In this document: positions 25,627-33,901 of the stretch, in pieces | Position numbering within the stretch: position 1 is the first letter of the stretch | Layout: each line of letters starts with the position of its first letter | Assembly: GCA_963805715.1 (NCBI GenBank) | Contig: CAWDVK010000009.1 | Span: forward strand, 868,001 to 932,000 | DNA length: 64,000 nucleotides | Direction: 5' to 3' | From: CAWDVK01 sp963805715 | GTDB taxonomy: Bacteria; Actinomycetota; Actinomycetes; Streptosporangiales; Streptosporangiaceae | Notes under the pieces: model-generated | What the model saw: only the letters and a program-made list of their open reading frames with translations | What the model was told of the DNA's origin: nothing | Database searches by the model: none | Position numbers and translations under genes: made by a program

Positions 25627-26430
25627 ATGGCCCCCGACCATGCGGGCTACCAGCTGCGTGACGGCCGCGCGGTATTCATCCGCTCCGCCTCGGCCGCCGA
25701 CATTCCCGCCATCGCGGCCTTCTACGGCCAGCTGAGCGCTGAGTCCTTCAGCACCCGGTTCCTGTCCGCCCGGCCGGCTGAGTCGGTGCTGCGCCAGCTG
25801 GCCGGCCTGGAGCGGGTGCCGGGCACGGCGTCGGCGCTGGCGTTCGCGGCTGACCGGCCCGGCCCGATCATCGGCGAGGCCCGTTACGTGCCCACCGGGC
25901 CGGCCGTCGCCGAGCTGGCCATCGCGGTCGGTGACCAGGAACAGGGCCGCGGCCTCGGCCGGATCCTGCTCGATGACCTGGTACGCCGGGCCCGGCAGGC
26001 CGGCATCGACAGGCTCGGCGCCGCGGTCTTGCTGGCCAACTCGCCGATGCTGCGGCTGCTTGCCCCCTCCGGCTGGGTACTGACCGACCCGACGGAGGGC
26101 AGCACGGCGTTCTTCGAGATCTCCGTGACCGGCGGGCTGCCCGGCTGGCCGGACGCCGCCGGCGCCAGGCGGGTACTCGTCGAGAGCCGCAGCTGGTTCG
26201 ATTCCGCCGCGGTCGCCGCCCTCCGGTCGGCCGGGTACACGGTGCGGCAGTGCCAGGGCCCCAGCCGCACCATGGGCAGGCCGTGCCCGCTGGTCACCTC
26301 GGGCACCTGCCGGCTGGCCGCGGAGGCGGATCTCATCATCAGCCTGCTTCCGGACACCGATGCGGACTGCCAGGCCGTGATCGAGGCTCATCGGCGGCTC
26401 GGGCACCGGCTGGGCCCGATGCCGGAGTAA
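25627..26430 (+). CDS. GNAT-family N-acetyltransferase with an extra C-terminal region
   Basis: Residues about 5-155 form a GNAT domain with the acetyl-CoA loop DQEQGRGLGRILLDDLVRRA and the following LANSPMLRLLAPSGW. The remaining about 110 residues (RRVLVESRSWFDSAAVAALR, then DLIISLLPDTDADCQ) are not part of a plain GNAT. They resemble a small Rossmann-like half. The N-terminal domain resembles the GNAT part of protein acetyltransferases fused to ADP-forming CoA ligases, as at 47-50 kb. The target is unknown. Confidence 0.72.
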   Translation: MAPDHAGYQLRDGRAVFIRSASAADIPAIAAFYGQLSAESFSTRFLSARPAESVLRQLAGLERVPGTASALAFAADRPGPIIGEARYVPTGPAVAELAIAVGDQEQGRGLGRILLDDLVRRARQAGIDRLGAAVLLANSPMLRLLAPSGWVLTDPTEGSTAFFEISVTGGLPGWPDAAGARRVLVESRSWFDSAAVAALRSAGYTVRQCQGPSRTMGRPCPLVTSGTCRLAAEADLIISLLPDTDADCQAVIEAHRRLGHRLGPMPE

Positions 26431-26538
26431 TAGCCGGGCCCCTCCCAGCGCACCTGCGCGCCCTGGCCACAGTGCCGCCCGGCCACCGGCCGGGCCGGCC
26501 ACCGGCCCGCCCTGGGCCGGCCGCCGCGGGAATGCGGG

Positions 26539-26775
26539 TCAGGCCTGCTGGTCACGCCCGGCGGCCGCTCGCACCTGACGGCGCAGGTCGCCGTGCCGCG
26601 AGGGATAGAAGCCGTGCAGTTCCAGCCAGTAGGTCATCCACTGCGGGTCGGGATGGCTGGCCGGGACGACGTTGTAGATGTAGTTCACGCCCCGCGCGGC
26701 GGCCTCGGCCTCGAGCCGGTCCAGGATGAACTCGCCAGCGCCGCTGCCGCGCGCGGCCGGCCGCCAGGCCGGGCG
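26539..26775 (-). pseudogene. C-terminal half of a GNAT acetyltransferase
   Basis: Downstream of boxB on the same strand, one frame encodes GSGAGEFILDRLEAEAAARG, then VNYIYNVVPASHPDPQWMTY and WLELHGFYPSRHGDL, and stops at 26539-26541. GSGAG fits the acetyl-CoA loop of GNAT enzymes. The rest is the C-terminal strand/helix part. No start codon or N-terminal half is found upstream, where boxB ends at 26824. It is a remnant. The stretch 26431-26538 holds nothing else I can name. Confidence 0.55.
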
Positions 26776-26823
26776 GGGGGCTCGCCCGCACGGAACCGGT
26801 GGCCTTCCCTCGCGGCGGCCGGG

Positions 26824-28245
26824 CTAGGGCAGGTGGACGTAGTCGTAGTCGAACGGCTGGCCGTTGATCCCCTGCCGCGGCGGCGCGATCCAGGCCGCGA
26901 TCTTGCCGCGCTCGTAGACCGGCTGCATCAGCGAGCGGACGTGGGTCCTGTCGACCGCGGTGGGCAGCCACTCGTCCTGCCGCCGCTGCCACTCCGCAGC
27001 GGAGATCAGCTCGCCGCTGGGCGTCGCCTCGATCCCGGAGAAAGCTCCCACCTTGCGGTTGAACGCCACGCTCGGGAGCTGCAGCCGCTGCGGCAGGCCA
27101 GCCTGCTCGAGGATCCGGTTCCACCGCTTCAGGCCGTTCTGGCAGTCGGAGATGTACTCCCGCCGCAGGTCGGCATTGAGCCCGAGCAGCGCAGCGACCT
27201 CGGCCTGGCCGATCTGGCCGTCCTCGGTGACCGAGTCCACCCACATCCCGTCGCTGGTCAGCTGATGATCGTCCTTGCGGCGCTCCTCTGACCAGCGGCC
27301 CTTCAGCCCGGCGGTGAAGTAGTTAGCCACGTTGGTGGAGGTCTCCCCCCCGAACAGGTCCAGCGACACCGAGTAGTGGAAGTTCACGTACTTCTGGATC
27401 ACGTCCAGGGGGATGCCGCCGTGCGCGGCCACCTCGTCGCTGTCATGCTCGGTCATCAGCTGCGCGGTGCGCTCGACGACGCGGTCCACGCCGGTCGTCC
27501 CCACGAACATGTGATGCGCCTCTTCCTTGAGCATGAACTCGCAGGTGCGCGAGAGCGGGTCGAAGGCGGATTCCTTCAGCGTGCCGAGCTGGTACTTGCC
27601 ATCCCGGTCGGTGAAGTAGGTGAACATGTAGAAGGACAGCCAGTCCGGGGTCTCCTCGTTGAACGCGCCCAGGATCCGCGGGGCGTCCTCGCTGCCGGAG
27701 TTGCGGTACAGCAGTTCCTCGGCCTCCTCGCGTCCCTCGCGGCCGAAGTAGGCGTGCAGCAGGTACACCATCGCCCACAGGTGCCGCCCCTCCTCGACGT
27801 TCACCTGGAACAGGTTGCGCAGGTCATAAAGGCTGGGCGCGGTGGCGCCGAGGTTGCGCTGCTGCTCCACCGAGGCCGGCTCGGTGTCACCCTGGATGAC
27901 GATCAGCCGCTGCAGGTCGGCCCGGTACTCCCCCGGCACCTTCTGCCAGGCTGGCTCGCCCTTGTGCTCGCCGAAGGCGATGCGCCGGTCACGGTCGCGC
28001 TCGGCCAGGAAGATCCCCCAGCGGTAGTCCCGCATCGGGACGTGGCCGAACTGAGCCCACCCGTCCCGGCCGACGTTGATGGCAGTGCGCAGGTAGACGT
28101 CCCGGGTCGCCAGCGTCGGGCCCATCGATTCCCACCAGGACAGGAAATTAGGCTGCCACGATTCCAGCGCCCGCTGCAGCCGGCGGTCCCCGCGCAGGTC
28201 GACGTTGTTGGGGATCTTCTCGGTGTAATCGGCGGCGGTAGTCAC
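26824..28245 (-). CDS. boxB: Benzoyl-CoA 2,3-epoxidase oxygenase subunit BoxB
   Basis: The 473-residue diiron oxygenase shows typical blocks: NFLSWWESMGP, FQVNVEEGRHLWAMVYLLHA (Glu and His ligands), PDWLSFYMFTYFTDRDGKYQ, FMLKEEAHHMFVG (second E-x-x-H) and VNFHYSVSLDLFGGE. With reductase BoxA it converts benzoyl-CoA to its 2,3-epoxide using O2. GTG 28245 lies three bases after the boxC stop. BoxA and benzoate-CoA ligase are not encoded in this window. Confidence 0.93.
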   Translation of the reverse strand: MTTAADYTEKIPNNVDLRGDRRLQRALESWQPNFLSWWESMGPTLATRDVYLRTAINVGRDGWAQFGHVPMRDYRWGIFLAERDRDRRIAFGEHKGEPAWQKVPGEYRADLQRLIVIQGDTEPASVEQQRNLGATAPSLYDLRNLFQVNVEEGRHLWAMVYLLHAYFGREGREEAEELLYRNSGSEDAPRILGAFNEETPDWLSFYMFTYFTDRDGKYQLGTLKESAFDPLSRTCEFMLKEEAHHMFVGTTGVDRVVERTAQLMTEHDSDEVAAHGGIPLDVIQKYVNFHYSVSLDLFGGETSTNVANYFTAGLKGRWSEERRKDDHQLTSDGMWVDSVTEDGQIGQAEVAALLGLNADLRREYISDCQNGLKRWNRILEQAGLPQRLQLPSVAFNRKVGAFSGIEATPSGELISAAEWQRRQDEWLPTAVDRTHVRSLMQPVYERGKIAAWIAPPRQGINGQPFDYDYVHLP

Positions 28246-28248
28246 GGC

Positions 28249-29976
28249 TCAGACTCGCTTCCGGTCGAAGTCAGCACGCTGCCCGGTGCCGAACCTGCGC
28301 AGCGCGCCGTCCGGGCCGGATGCATTCGGGCGGCAGAAGATCCAGTTCTGCCAGGCGGAGAGGCGGCCGAAGATCTTTGTCTCCATGGTCTCGGGCCCGG
28401 CGAAGCGGTAATTCGCCTCCAGGCCGGTCAGCGCGTCGGGGCTGAAGCTGGCCCGCTCCTCGATCGCGATCCGGACTTCCTCGTCCCAGTCGATGTCGTC
28501 GGGCGTGAACGTCACCAGGCCCAGCAGGCCGGCCGCGTCAGCTTCCAGCGGCTCGCCCGCGCGGTCCTCTGCCGCGGCGAGCGCCCCAGCGTCGCCGACG
28601 AAGCGCGTCGCCAGCCTGGTCAGCCCGTTGCCCATGGGCAGCGGGCCGAGGTTCATCCCGCTGATGGTGAGGGCGGCGGGCGTCGCGTCCGGGTCGACGT
28701 CCTCGAACACCCCGGCCAGCATGTAGGAGCGGTCGGCGGCCAGCGCGAGCTCCAGCAGCGACCCCGCGAAGCAGCTGCCCGGCTCGATCAGCGCGATCAG
28801 GCTGCGGCTCGTCACGTCCAGCCGCTTCAGCGTGCGCTTGAGATACAGCACGATCTCGTTGACCAGCCAGTCGCCGGCGTGGTCGAGCATCAGCTGGTCG
28901 TAAGCCAGCACCAGGGCCGGATCGCCGGCCGTGCGCAGCACCCAGGTCCCGAGCGCCGGCTCGTTCGTGCGCAGGTCGAGGATCAGGTCGTCGAGCTCGC
29001 GGCTGACCGCCAGGAGATAGAAATCCGCGCCCTGCGCGCGGATCGCCGCGGCGTCCGGCGGGGCGTCCGCGGCCGGCCCGCGCACGGTGATCTCCGCGAT
29101 GCCCGCCGCGCGGTCGAGCTTCGCCGAGACGTGCCGATAGCTGATCGCGTCCCCGGTCCGCTGCTTGGCCAGCCTGGTCAGGGTGACGCCGGGTACCCCG
29201 GACGGGCGCGCGGACCGCGCGGCCAGCTCGGCCGCCCGCTCGGCTACCGTGCCGGCCCACGCCGGCCGGGGCACGGCCTCGTCCACCAGGCGCCATTGCA
29301 CGGCCTTCCGGCCGCTCACGCCCTCAGCCTTCGTGGCGAAGTAATCGGCCAGGTCGCGGCGGACATGGCGCTTGTCGACGACGCGCGTCAGGCCGCCGGT
29401 GCCGGGCAGCACGCCGAGCAGCGGCAGCTCCGGCAGCGAGACCGCGGACGACCGGTCGTCGATGAGCATGATGTGGCCGCAGGCGAGAGCGAGCTCGTAG
29501 CCGCCGCCCGACGCGGTGCCGTTGAGGGCGGCGATGTACGTCTGCCCCGAGTGGGTGGTGGCGTCCTCGATGCCGTTGCGCGTCTCATTGGTGAACTTGC
29601 AGAAGTTCACCTTCCACGAATGCGCTGCGGCCGCCAGCATGCGGATGTTCGCGCCCGCGCAGAAGATCTTGTCCTTGCCGCTGGTCATGACGACCGCGCG
29701 CACCTCGGGATGCTCGAACCGCAGCCGCTGCACCGCGTCGTACAGCTCGATGTCCACGCCCAGGTCGTAGGAGTTGAGCTTCAGCTCGTAGCCGTCCTGC
29801 AGGCCGCCATGCTCGTCAACGTCCATGGTGAGGGTGGCAACCGGGCCGTCGACGGCGATCCGCCAGTGCCGGTAGCTTTCCGGGTCCACCCGGAACTCGA
29901 CCAGCGGCTGCGCGGCTGCGGTGCCCGCTGCGGAGCCCGGCCGCGCGGCCATGTCCTGCGAAGCCACGGTGGTCAT
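28249..29976 (-). CDS. boxC: 2,3-epoxybenzoyl-CoA dihydrolase BoxC
   Basis: The 575-residue protein has two crotonase-like parts. The N-terminal one carries VVMTSGKDKIFCAGANIRML (acyl-CoA oxyanion site) and ALNGTASGGGYELALACGHI. The length fits BoxC, which hydrolyses and opens the epoxide to 3,4-dehydroadipyl-CoA semialdehyde plus formate. ATG 29976 follows GGGAGA. It is the first gene of the boxCB operon, divergent from paaX, with an operator-like region between them. Confidence 0.93.
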   Translation of the reverse strand: MTTVASQDMAARPGSAAGTAAAQPLVEFRVDPESYRHWRIAVDGPVATLTMDVDEHGGLQDGYELKLNSYDLGVDIELYDAVQRLRFEHPEVRAVVMTSGKDKIFCAGANIRMLAAAAHSWKVNFCKFTNETRNGIEDATTHSGQTYIAALNGTASGGGYELALACGHIMLIDDRSSAVSLPELPLLGVLPGTGGLTRVVDKRHVRRDLADYFATKAEGVSGRKAVQWRLVDEAVPRPAWAGTVAERAAELAARSARPSGVPGVTLTRLAKQRTGDAISYRHVSAKLDRAAGIAEITVRGPAADAPPDAAAIRAQGADFYLLAVSRELDDLILDLRTNEPALGTWVLRTAGDPALVLAYDQLMLDHAGDWLVNEIVLYLKRTLKRLDVTSRSLIALIEPGSCFAGSLLELALAADRSYMLAGVFEDVDPDATPAALTISGMNLGPLPMGNGLTRLATRFVGDAGALAAAEDRAGEPLEADAAGLLGLVTFTPDDIDWDEEVRIAIEERASFSPDALTGLEANYRFAGPETMETKIFGRLSAWQNWIFCRPNASGPDGALRRFGTGQRADFDRKRV

Positions 29977-30016
29977 GGGCTGGTCTCCCGCCTGTCGGCC
30001 TGTTACCGTTCCTCAT

Positions 30017-30152
30017 ATGCTACGTTTATCTGTCAATACGTCAAGACCCTGTAGCACATCTAGCCGATCCGGGCCCGCGGCTCTGCCGCCGCGGCCGGCG
30101 GCGGAAGTCGTGCTACAAGGCCAGGGTCAGCCGTAAACGGGACATGTAGCAT
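30017..30152. promoter_or_regulatory. Divergent boxC/paaX promoters with paired TGCTAC...GTAGCA boxes
   Basis: For boxC, TTGACG (30039-30044 on the minus strand) is 16 bases from TAGCAT (30017-30022). For paaX, TAGCAT at 30147-30152 is a matching -10. Each TAGCAT is part of a GTAGCA half-site. Its TGCTAC mate closes a 39-bp (30018-30056) or 41-bp (30111-30151) inverted repeat, and the interiors are also alike when one is inverted. This is best read as two operators, probably for PaaX with a CoA-ester inducer. Confidence 0.6.
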
Positions 30153-30200
30153 GACCGGTGGCCGCTCGGCGCGGCACGTGAGCGGGAGGTGACCGGCAGC

Positions 30201-31064
30201 ATGCAGTCCCCCGCTCCCGCCCTGTCCGTCGCCGCGACCTCCGTCCCGGCCATGTCCCGGCGGCACGCGGCCGGCACGGAGAGCGCGCGCGGCCTGCTCT
30301 TCACGGTGCTCGGCGAGTTCGTGCTGCCGGGCGGCGGATTGGCCTGGACGTCCGCGGTCATCAGCGTGCTGTCCCGGCTCGGGGTGGAAGAGAAGGCCAG
30401 CCGCCAGGCGCTGATGCGCACGGCCGCCGACGGCTGGCTTACCTCCGAGCGGGTCGGCCGCCGGACGCGCTGGCAGCTGACCGGCGAGGCCGAGCGGCTG
30501 CTCGCCGAGGGCACGGAGCGGATCTACGGGTTCACCGGATCCGCGCCGGAATGGGACGGCCGCTGGCTGCTCGTCCTGGCCCGCGCCCCCGAGACGGACC
30601 GGCCGGCCCGGCACCTGCTGCGCACCAGGCTGGGCCGGGCCGGCTTCGGCAGCCCCGCGCCGGGAGTGTGGATCAGCAGCCACGCCGGGCGGGCCGCGGA
30701 GGCCAGGCGGGTCCTCGAGGAGGCTGGCGTGCTCGAGGGAGCGCAGATCTTCACCGCCGAGTACCAGGGCGGCGGTGATCTGGCCAGCATGATCAGCCGG
30801 GCCTGGGACCTGGACGCGATCGAGCAGAGCTACCGCGAGTTCATCGGCGAGTTCGCCGGCGCCGCGACCATCGACCCGCTCGCCCAGGTCATCGACCTCG
30901 TGCACGCCTGGCGGCGCTTCCCGTGGATTGACCCGGGCCTGCCCGGCGCCCTGCTCCCGGCCAGGTGGAGCGGTGCGCAGGCGGCCGGCCTGTTCGCCAG
31001 GCTGCACGCCAGCTGGGCCGCCGATGCGACGGCCGAGTGGGCGCGGCTGAACGAGCGCGGCTGA
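30201..31064 (+). CDS. PaaX-family transcriptional regulator
   Basis: The 287-residue protein (an earlier GTG at 30189 is possible) has the PaaX winged helix: ARGLLFTVLGEFVLPGGG, VEEKASRQALMRTAADGWL and GRRTRWQLTG. The middle and C-terminal PaaX domains follow (GFGSPAPGVWISSH, IIDLVHAW-like VIDLVHAWRRFPWIDPGLP). PaaX regulators respond to aryl-CoA esters such as phenylacetyl-CoA. Here the target is most likely the divergent boxCB operon, with benzoyl-CoA as a likely effector (inferred). Confidence 0.88.
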   Translation: MQSPAPALSVAATSVPAMSRRHAAGTESARGLLFTVLGEFVLPGGGLAWTSAVISVLSRLGVEEKASRQALMRTAADGWLTSERVGRRTRWQLTGEAERLLAEGTERIYGFTGSAPEWDGRWLLVLARAPETDRPARHLLRTRLGRAGFGSPAPGVWISSHAGRAAEARRVLEEAGVLEGAQIFTAEYQGGGDLASMISRAWDLDAIEQSYREFIGEFAGAATIDPLAQVIDLVHAWRRFPWIDPGLPGALLPARWSGAQAAGLFARLHASWAADATAEWARLNERG

Positions 31065-31132
31065 ACGAGCGCGGGCCGCGCTAGCCGCGGGCCAGCCGCA
31101 GGCCGGCCGCGCGTACCGGGCACGGCACCTGA

Positions 31133-31589
31133 TCAGCCTGCCGTTCCCTGACCCGTCGGCCGCCGCTCGTCGGCACTGCGCTCGCCGTCCTGGTCGTCCA
31201 CCAGCTCATTCAGCACAGCGGCCAGATCATGCAGCCGGGCTCAGGTGAGCCCGGGTCAGCCGGACCACGATCCGGTCGCCCTTACCGGTGAGCTGAACCC
31301 GCACGACCCGCCCGTCGTCGGGGTCATGCGTCCGCTCGACCAGCCCGGCCGCCTCAGCGCGGTCGACGAGCTCGACCGCGCTATGCGGCCGCAGCAGCAG
31401 GTAATCCGCCAGGTCGCCGACGGTGGGCGGCTTGCTGCCCGGGTGCCCCTTGACCGCGACGAGCAGCTGGTGCTGAACATGAGTCAGGCCGGCCGCCTGC
31501 GCCTGATCCTCGCTCCAGCGCTGGAACTCGCGCAGGCTGGTGCGGAACTCCAGCAGCCTCTCGAAGTCCTGTCGCGTCAGCCGGGGCAT
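31133..31589 (-). pseudogene. MarR-family regulator with a late frameshift
   Basis: The MarR core is intact: LLVAVKGHPGSKPPTVGDLA, DYLLLRPHSAVELVDRAEAA and DPDDGRVVRVQLT. At TRAHLS the frame runs into a stop (31227). Removing one C of the CCC at 31237-31239 (coding strand) continues with RLHDLAAVLNELVDDQDGER to a TGA at 31133, giving the normal about 152-residue length. The lost part is the C-terminal dimerisation helix. The truncated product might still fold poorly or not at all. Confidence 0.72.
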
Positions 31590-31835
31590 CGCATCATCCT
31601 CCAGCAGGGCCTGGCCGCAGCTGACGACGTAGTGCTATCACTCGGGTCGGGGGGCCATCCGATACTCGGCGTCGCCTCGCAGTTACCGAGCCGACTGTAT
31701 CGCACAGCGATACGCGCGGGCTGGCCAGGAACGCCCGGTCACCGCGCGGCGCGGCCCTCTCCTGCGGTGCCGCCCGCCGGCGGACCAGAGGCGGCGCTCC
31801 CCGGTCCGGCCTGCCGGGCCGGAGTCCTGGCCCGG

Positions 31836-33803
31836 TCACTCGCCGAAGGCGACGCGGACATCGTCGGTCGTGGTCCCGGTCGGCGGCGATGCCGCCGGGA
31901 ACCGGCGGCGGGCGGCACCCGGCGGGTCTGGTGCTGCCTCATCCGCGACGATGGCCGGGTCGATCCGCAGGACCGCGTAGCCGCCGACGGCACCGGCCCC
32001 GAAGCCGGGCGCGAAGACCCTGGTCGGGCGGGTGATCACGCCATCGCGGACGGCGTCGTGCACCGCGATCGGGATGCTCGCGGCCGATACGTTGCCCATC
32101 GTCTCGACGTTGAAGTACAGCTGCCCGGCGGACAGCCCTGCGTTCGCGGCGAGGCTGAGGATCATCGTCTTGTTCGCCTGGTGCGGCACGATCAGCTCGA
32201 TGCTCTCCAGCAGCGTCCGGCCGGGGTCGTCCGGGTCGCTCTGGGCGGCTAGCTCGGCGAGCATCTGACCGAGGTAGCGCTGGGCCAGGGACCTGACCTC
32301 CGGGCCGTAGACGGTGACGTCATTATCGAACTCGGGATTCGGCCAGATGATCGAGTTCACCTCGCTGCGCGGCCCGCTCGCGTAGGTCTGCACCACCTCC
32401 ACGTCACCGGCCGTCCCGGCGGCTGCCGGGACGAGCACCATCGCCGCGGCACCGTCCCCGAAGATCATCCGCGCGGGCCGGGCGCTGCCGATCTTGTCCG
32501 AGAACTTCTCGGCGCAGACCAGCAGGACCGGCCGCCTGACCTCCTGCAGCAGCCGGATCGCCTCAGCCAGGCCGTAGGGCAGTCCCGCGCAGGCAGCGAT
32601 CAGGTCGGCCGAGGCGTGCGTCTGCAGCAGGCCCAGCTCGCCCGACAGCCAGCAGGCCACCGACGGCATCTGCCGGCTGCTGGTGCAGGTGGCGACCAGC
32701 ACGGCACCGATCTCGGCGGGCGGCCGGCCCGACCTGGCCAGCGCGGCGCGGGCGGCATCCAGGGCCAGTTCCTCCAGTCTCCGGCTGGTATAGCGGCGCT
32801 GCCGGATGCCGGTCTTCGCGGTGATCTCGGCTGCAGTCATCGGCGACCAGGAAAAGCTCGCGTTGCGGATAACGTCGGTGTTGTCACAGACGTGCTCGCC
32901 GCGCACCACCGCCAGCGCCGCCAGCTTCGGCTGGATCGCGAAGGCCTCGCGAACCCGCACCGGCGGATAGGGCGCCGCCGGAGCCACGGCCTCGACCGGA
33001 GCCGGCGGTGCGGAAACTCCGGCCGGGCCGGCGCTCCCGGCCCGGTCAATGAAGGCCATCACGTCCCGGCTGAGCGGATGGAACGCGACCACGAAATCGT
33101 CGTCGCCGATCCCGGACGCGTCGCGCAGCCCGGTGCGGGAGCGGTCCCACGGATACTGGTTGTGCAGCACCATCGCCCAGCGCATCAGTGCTTCCAGCTC
33201 GGGCACGCCCTCCCGCGCATCGAGGATCTCCTCGGCCGAGAAAACGGGGTAGTCCGGGTCGTACCCGCCCATCACGAACGTCAGCGCGCCGGGCTGCTCC
33301 AGGAACTGCGCGACCGTCGGCCCGATCGGCGGCATCTCGGTGGCGTGGTGCAGCTTGTTGCGGAACAAGTCGAACAGCAGGCCGAATATCTTGTCCTCAG
33401 TGCCGTCGTCCCAGGTGGACGGCAGCTCGCCGAAGGCGCGCCGGACCGCGGCCACCTTGCGCTCGCCGTCCTGCCACGGAGTCAGCACCGGCAGGAAGAC
33501 GTCACCGCGGTGCTTGGGAAGGTCACGCCAGCGCGTCGGCCGCTTCTCGAACATCGTGATCGAGTAACGGCTGGCCCAGAAGAGGTTCTGAGCCAGGTCA
33601 CGCAGCAGCTCGAACCGCCCCGGATAGGCTCCCGACTCAGCCCGGGCCAGGATGTCGGTCCCCGTCGGTGCCTTCGCCTCGAAATCCCGGCCGATCACCG
33701 CGATGAACTGATCGAGCGTCTCCAGCACCGAGAAGTCCAGCTCGGCGGAGAAACTGGCCGGGAAGACCAGGCGACCATGCCGGTTGATCACGAAGGGCTT
33801 CAT
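31836..33803 (-). CDS. KAS III-like ketosynthase with a 290-residue N-terminal extra domain
   Basis: The 655-residue protein joins two parts. Residues about 290-620 are a FabH-type thiolase fold with a complete triad: Cys405 (LIAACAGLPYG), His541 (IVPHQANKT) and Asn571 (ETMGNVSAAS). Residues 1-255 (FVINRHGRLVFPASFSAELD, FRNKLHHATEMPPIGPTVAQ) match no domain I recognise. A Pro/Ala linker at 258-282 separates the two. KAS III enzymes condense acyl-CoA with malonyl-ACP. The extra domain may supply or select a starter. ATG 33803 follows GGAGGTGAC. It is divergent from serA. Confidence 0.8.
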   Translation of the reverse strand: MKPFVINRHGRLVFPASFSAELDFSVLETLDQFIAVIGRDFEAKAPTGTDILARAESGAYPGRFELLRDLAQNLFWASRYSITMFEKRPTRWRDLPKHRGDVFLPVLTPWQDGERKVAAVRRAFGELPSTWDDGTEDKIFGLLFDLFRNKLHHATEMPPIGPTVAQFLEQPGALTFVMGGYDPDYPVFSAEEILDAREGVPELEALMRWAMVLHNQYPWDRSRTGLRDASGIGDDDFVVAFHPLSRDVMAFIDRAGSAGPAGVSAPPAPVEAVAPAAPYPPVRVREAFAIQPKLAALAVVRGEHVCDNTDVIRNASFSWSPMTAAEITAKTGIRQRRYTSRRLEELALDAARAALARSGRPPAEIGAVLVATCTSSRQMPSVACWLSGELGLLQTHASADLIAACAGLPYGLAEAIRLLQEVRRPVLLVCAEKFSDKIGSARPARMIFGDGAAAMVLVPAAAGTAGDVEVVQTYASGPRSEVNSIIWPNPEFDNDVTVYGPEVRSLAQRYLGQMLAELAAQSDPDDPGRTLLESIELIVPHQANKTMILSLAANAGLSAGQLYFNVETMGNVSAASIPIAVHDAVRDGVITRPTRVFAPGFGAGAVGGYAVLRIDPAIVADEAAPDPPGAARRRFPAASPPTGTTTDDVRVAFGE

Positions 33804-33901
33804 GTGTCACCTCCAGGTTCCGCCAGTCTCGCCTATTTCCCGGCGGCCTGAGCGGGACGGCGCGGCGGAACCTGCTGACAAGCTCCATTAGCCTTGGGGC
33901 G

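Noticed and set aside
27376..30054. 892-codon open frame on the plus strand opposite boxB and boxC
   Set aside because: Antisense shadow with no recognisable motif. It spans two strongly recognised genes and their intergenic stop.
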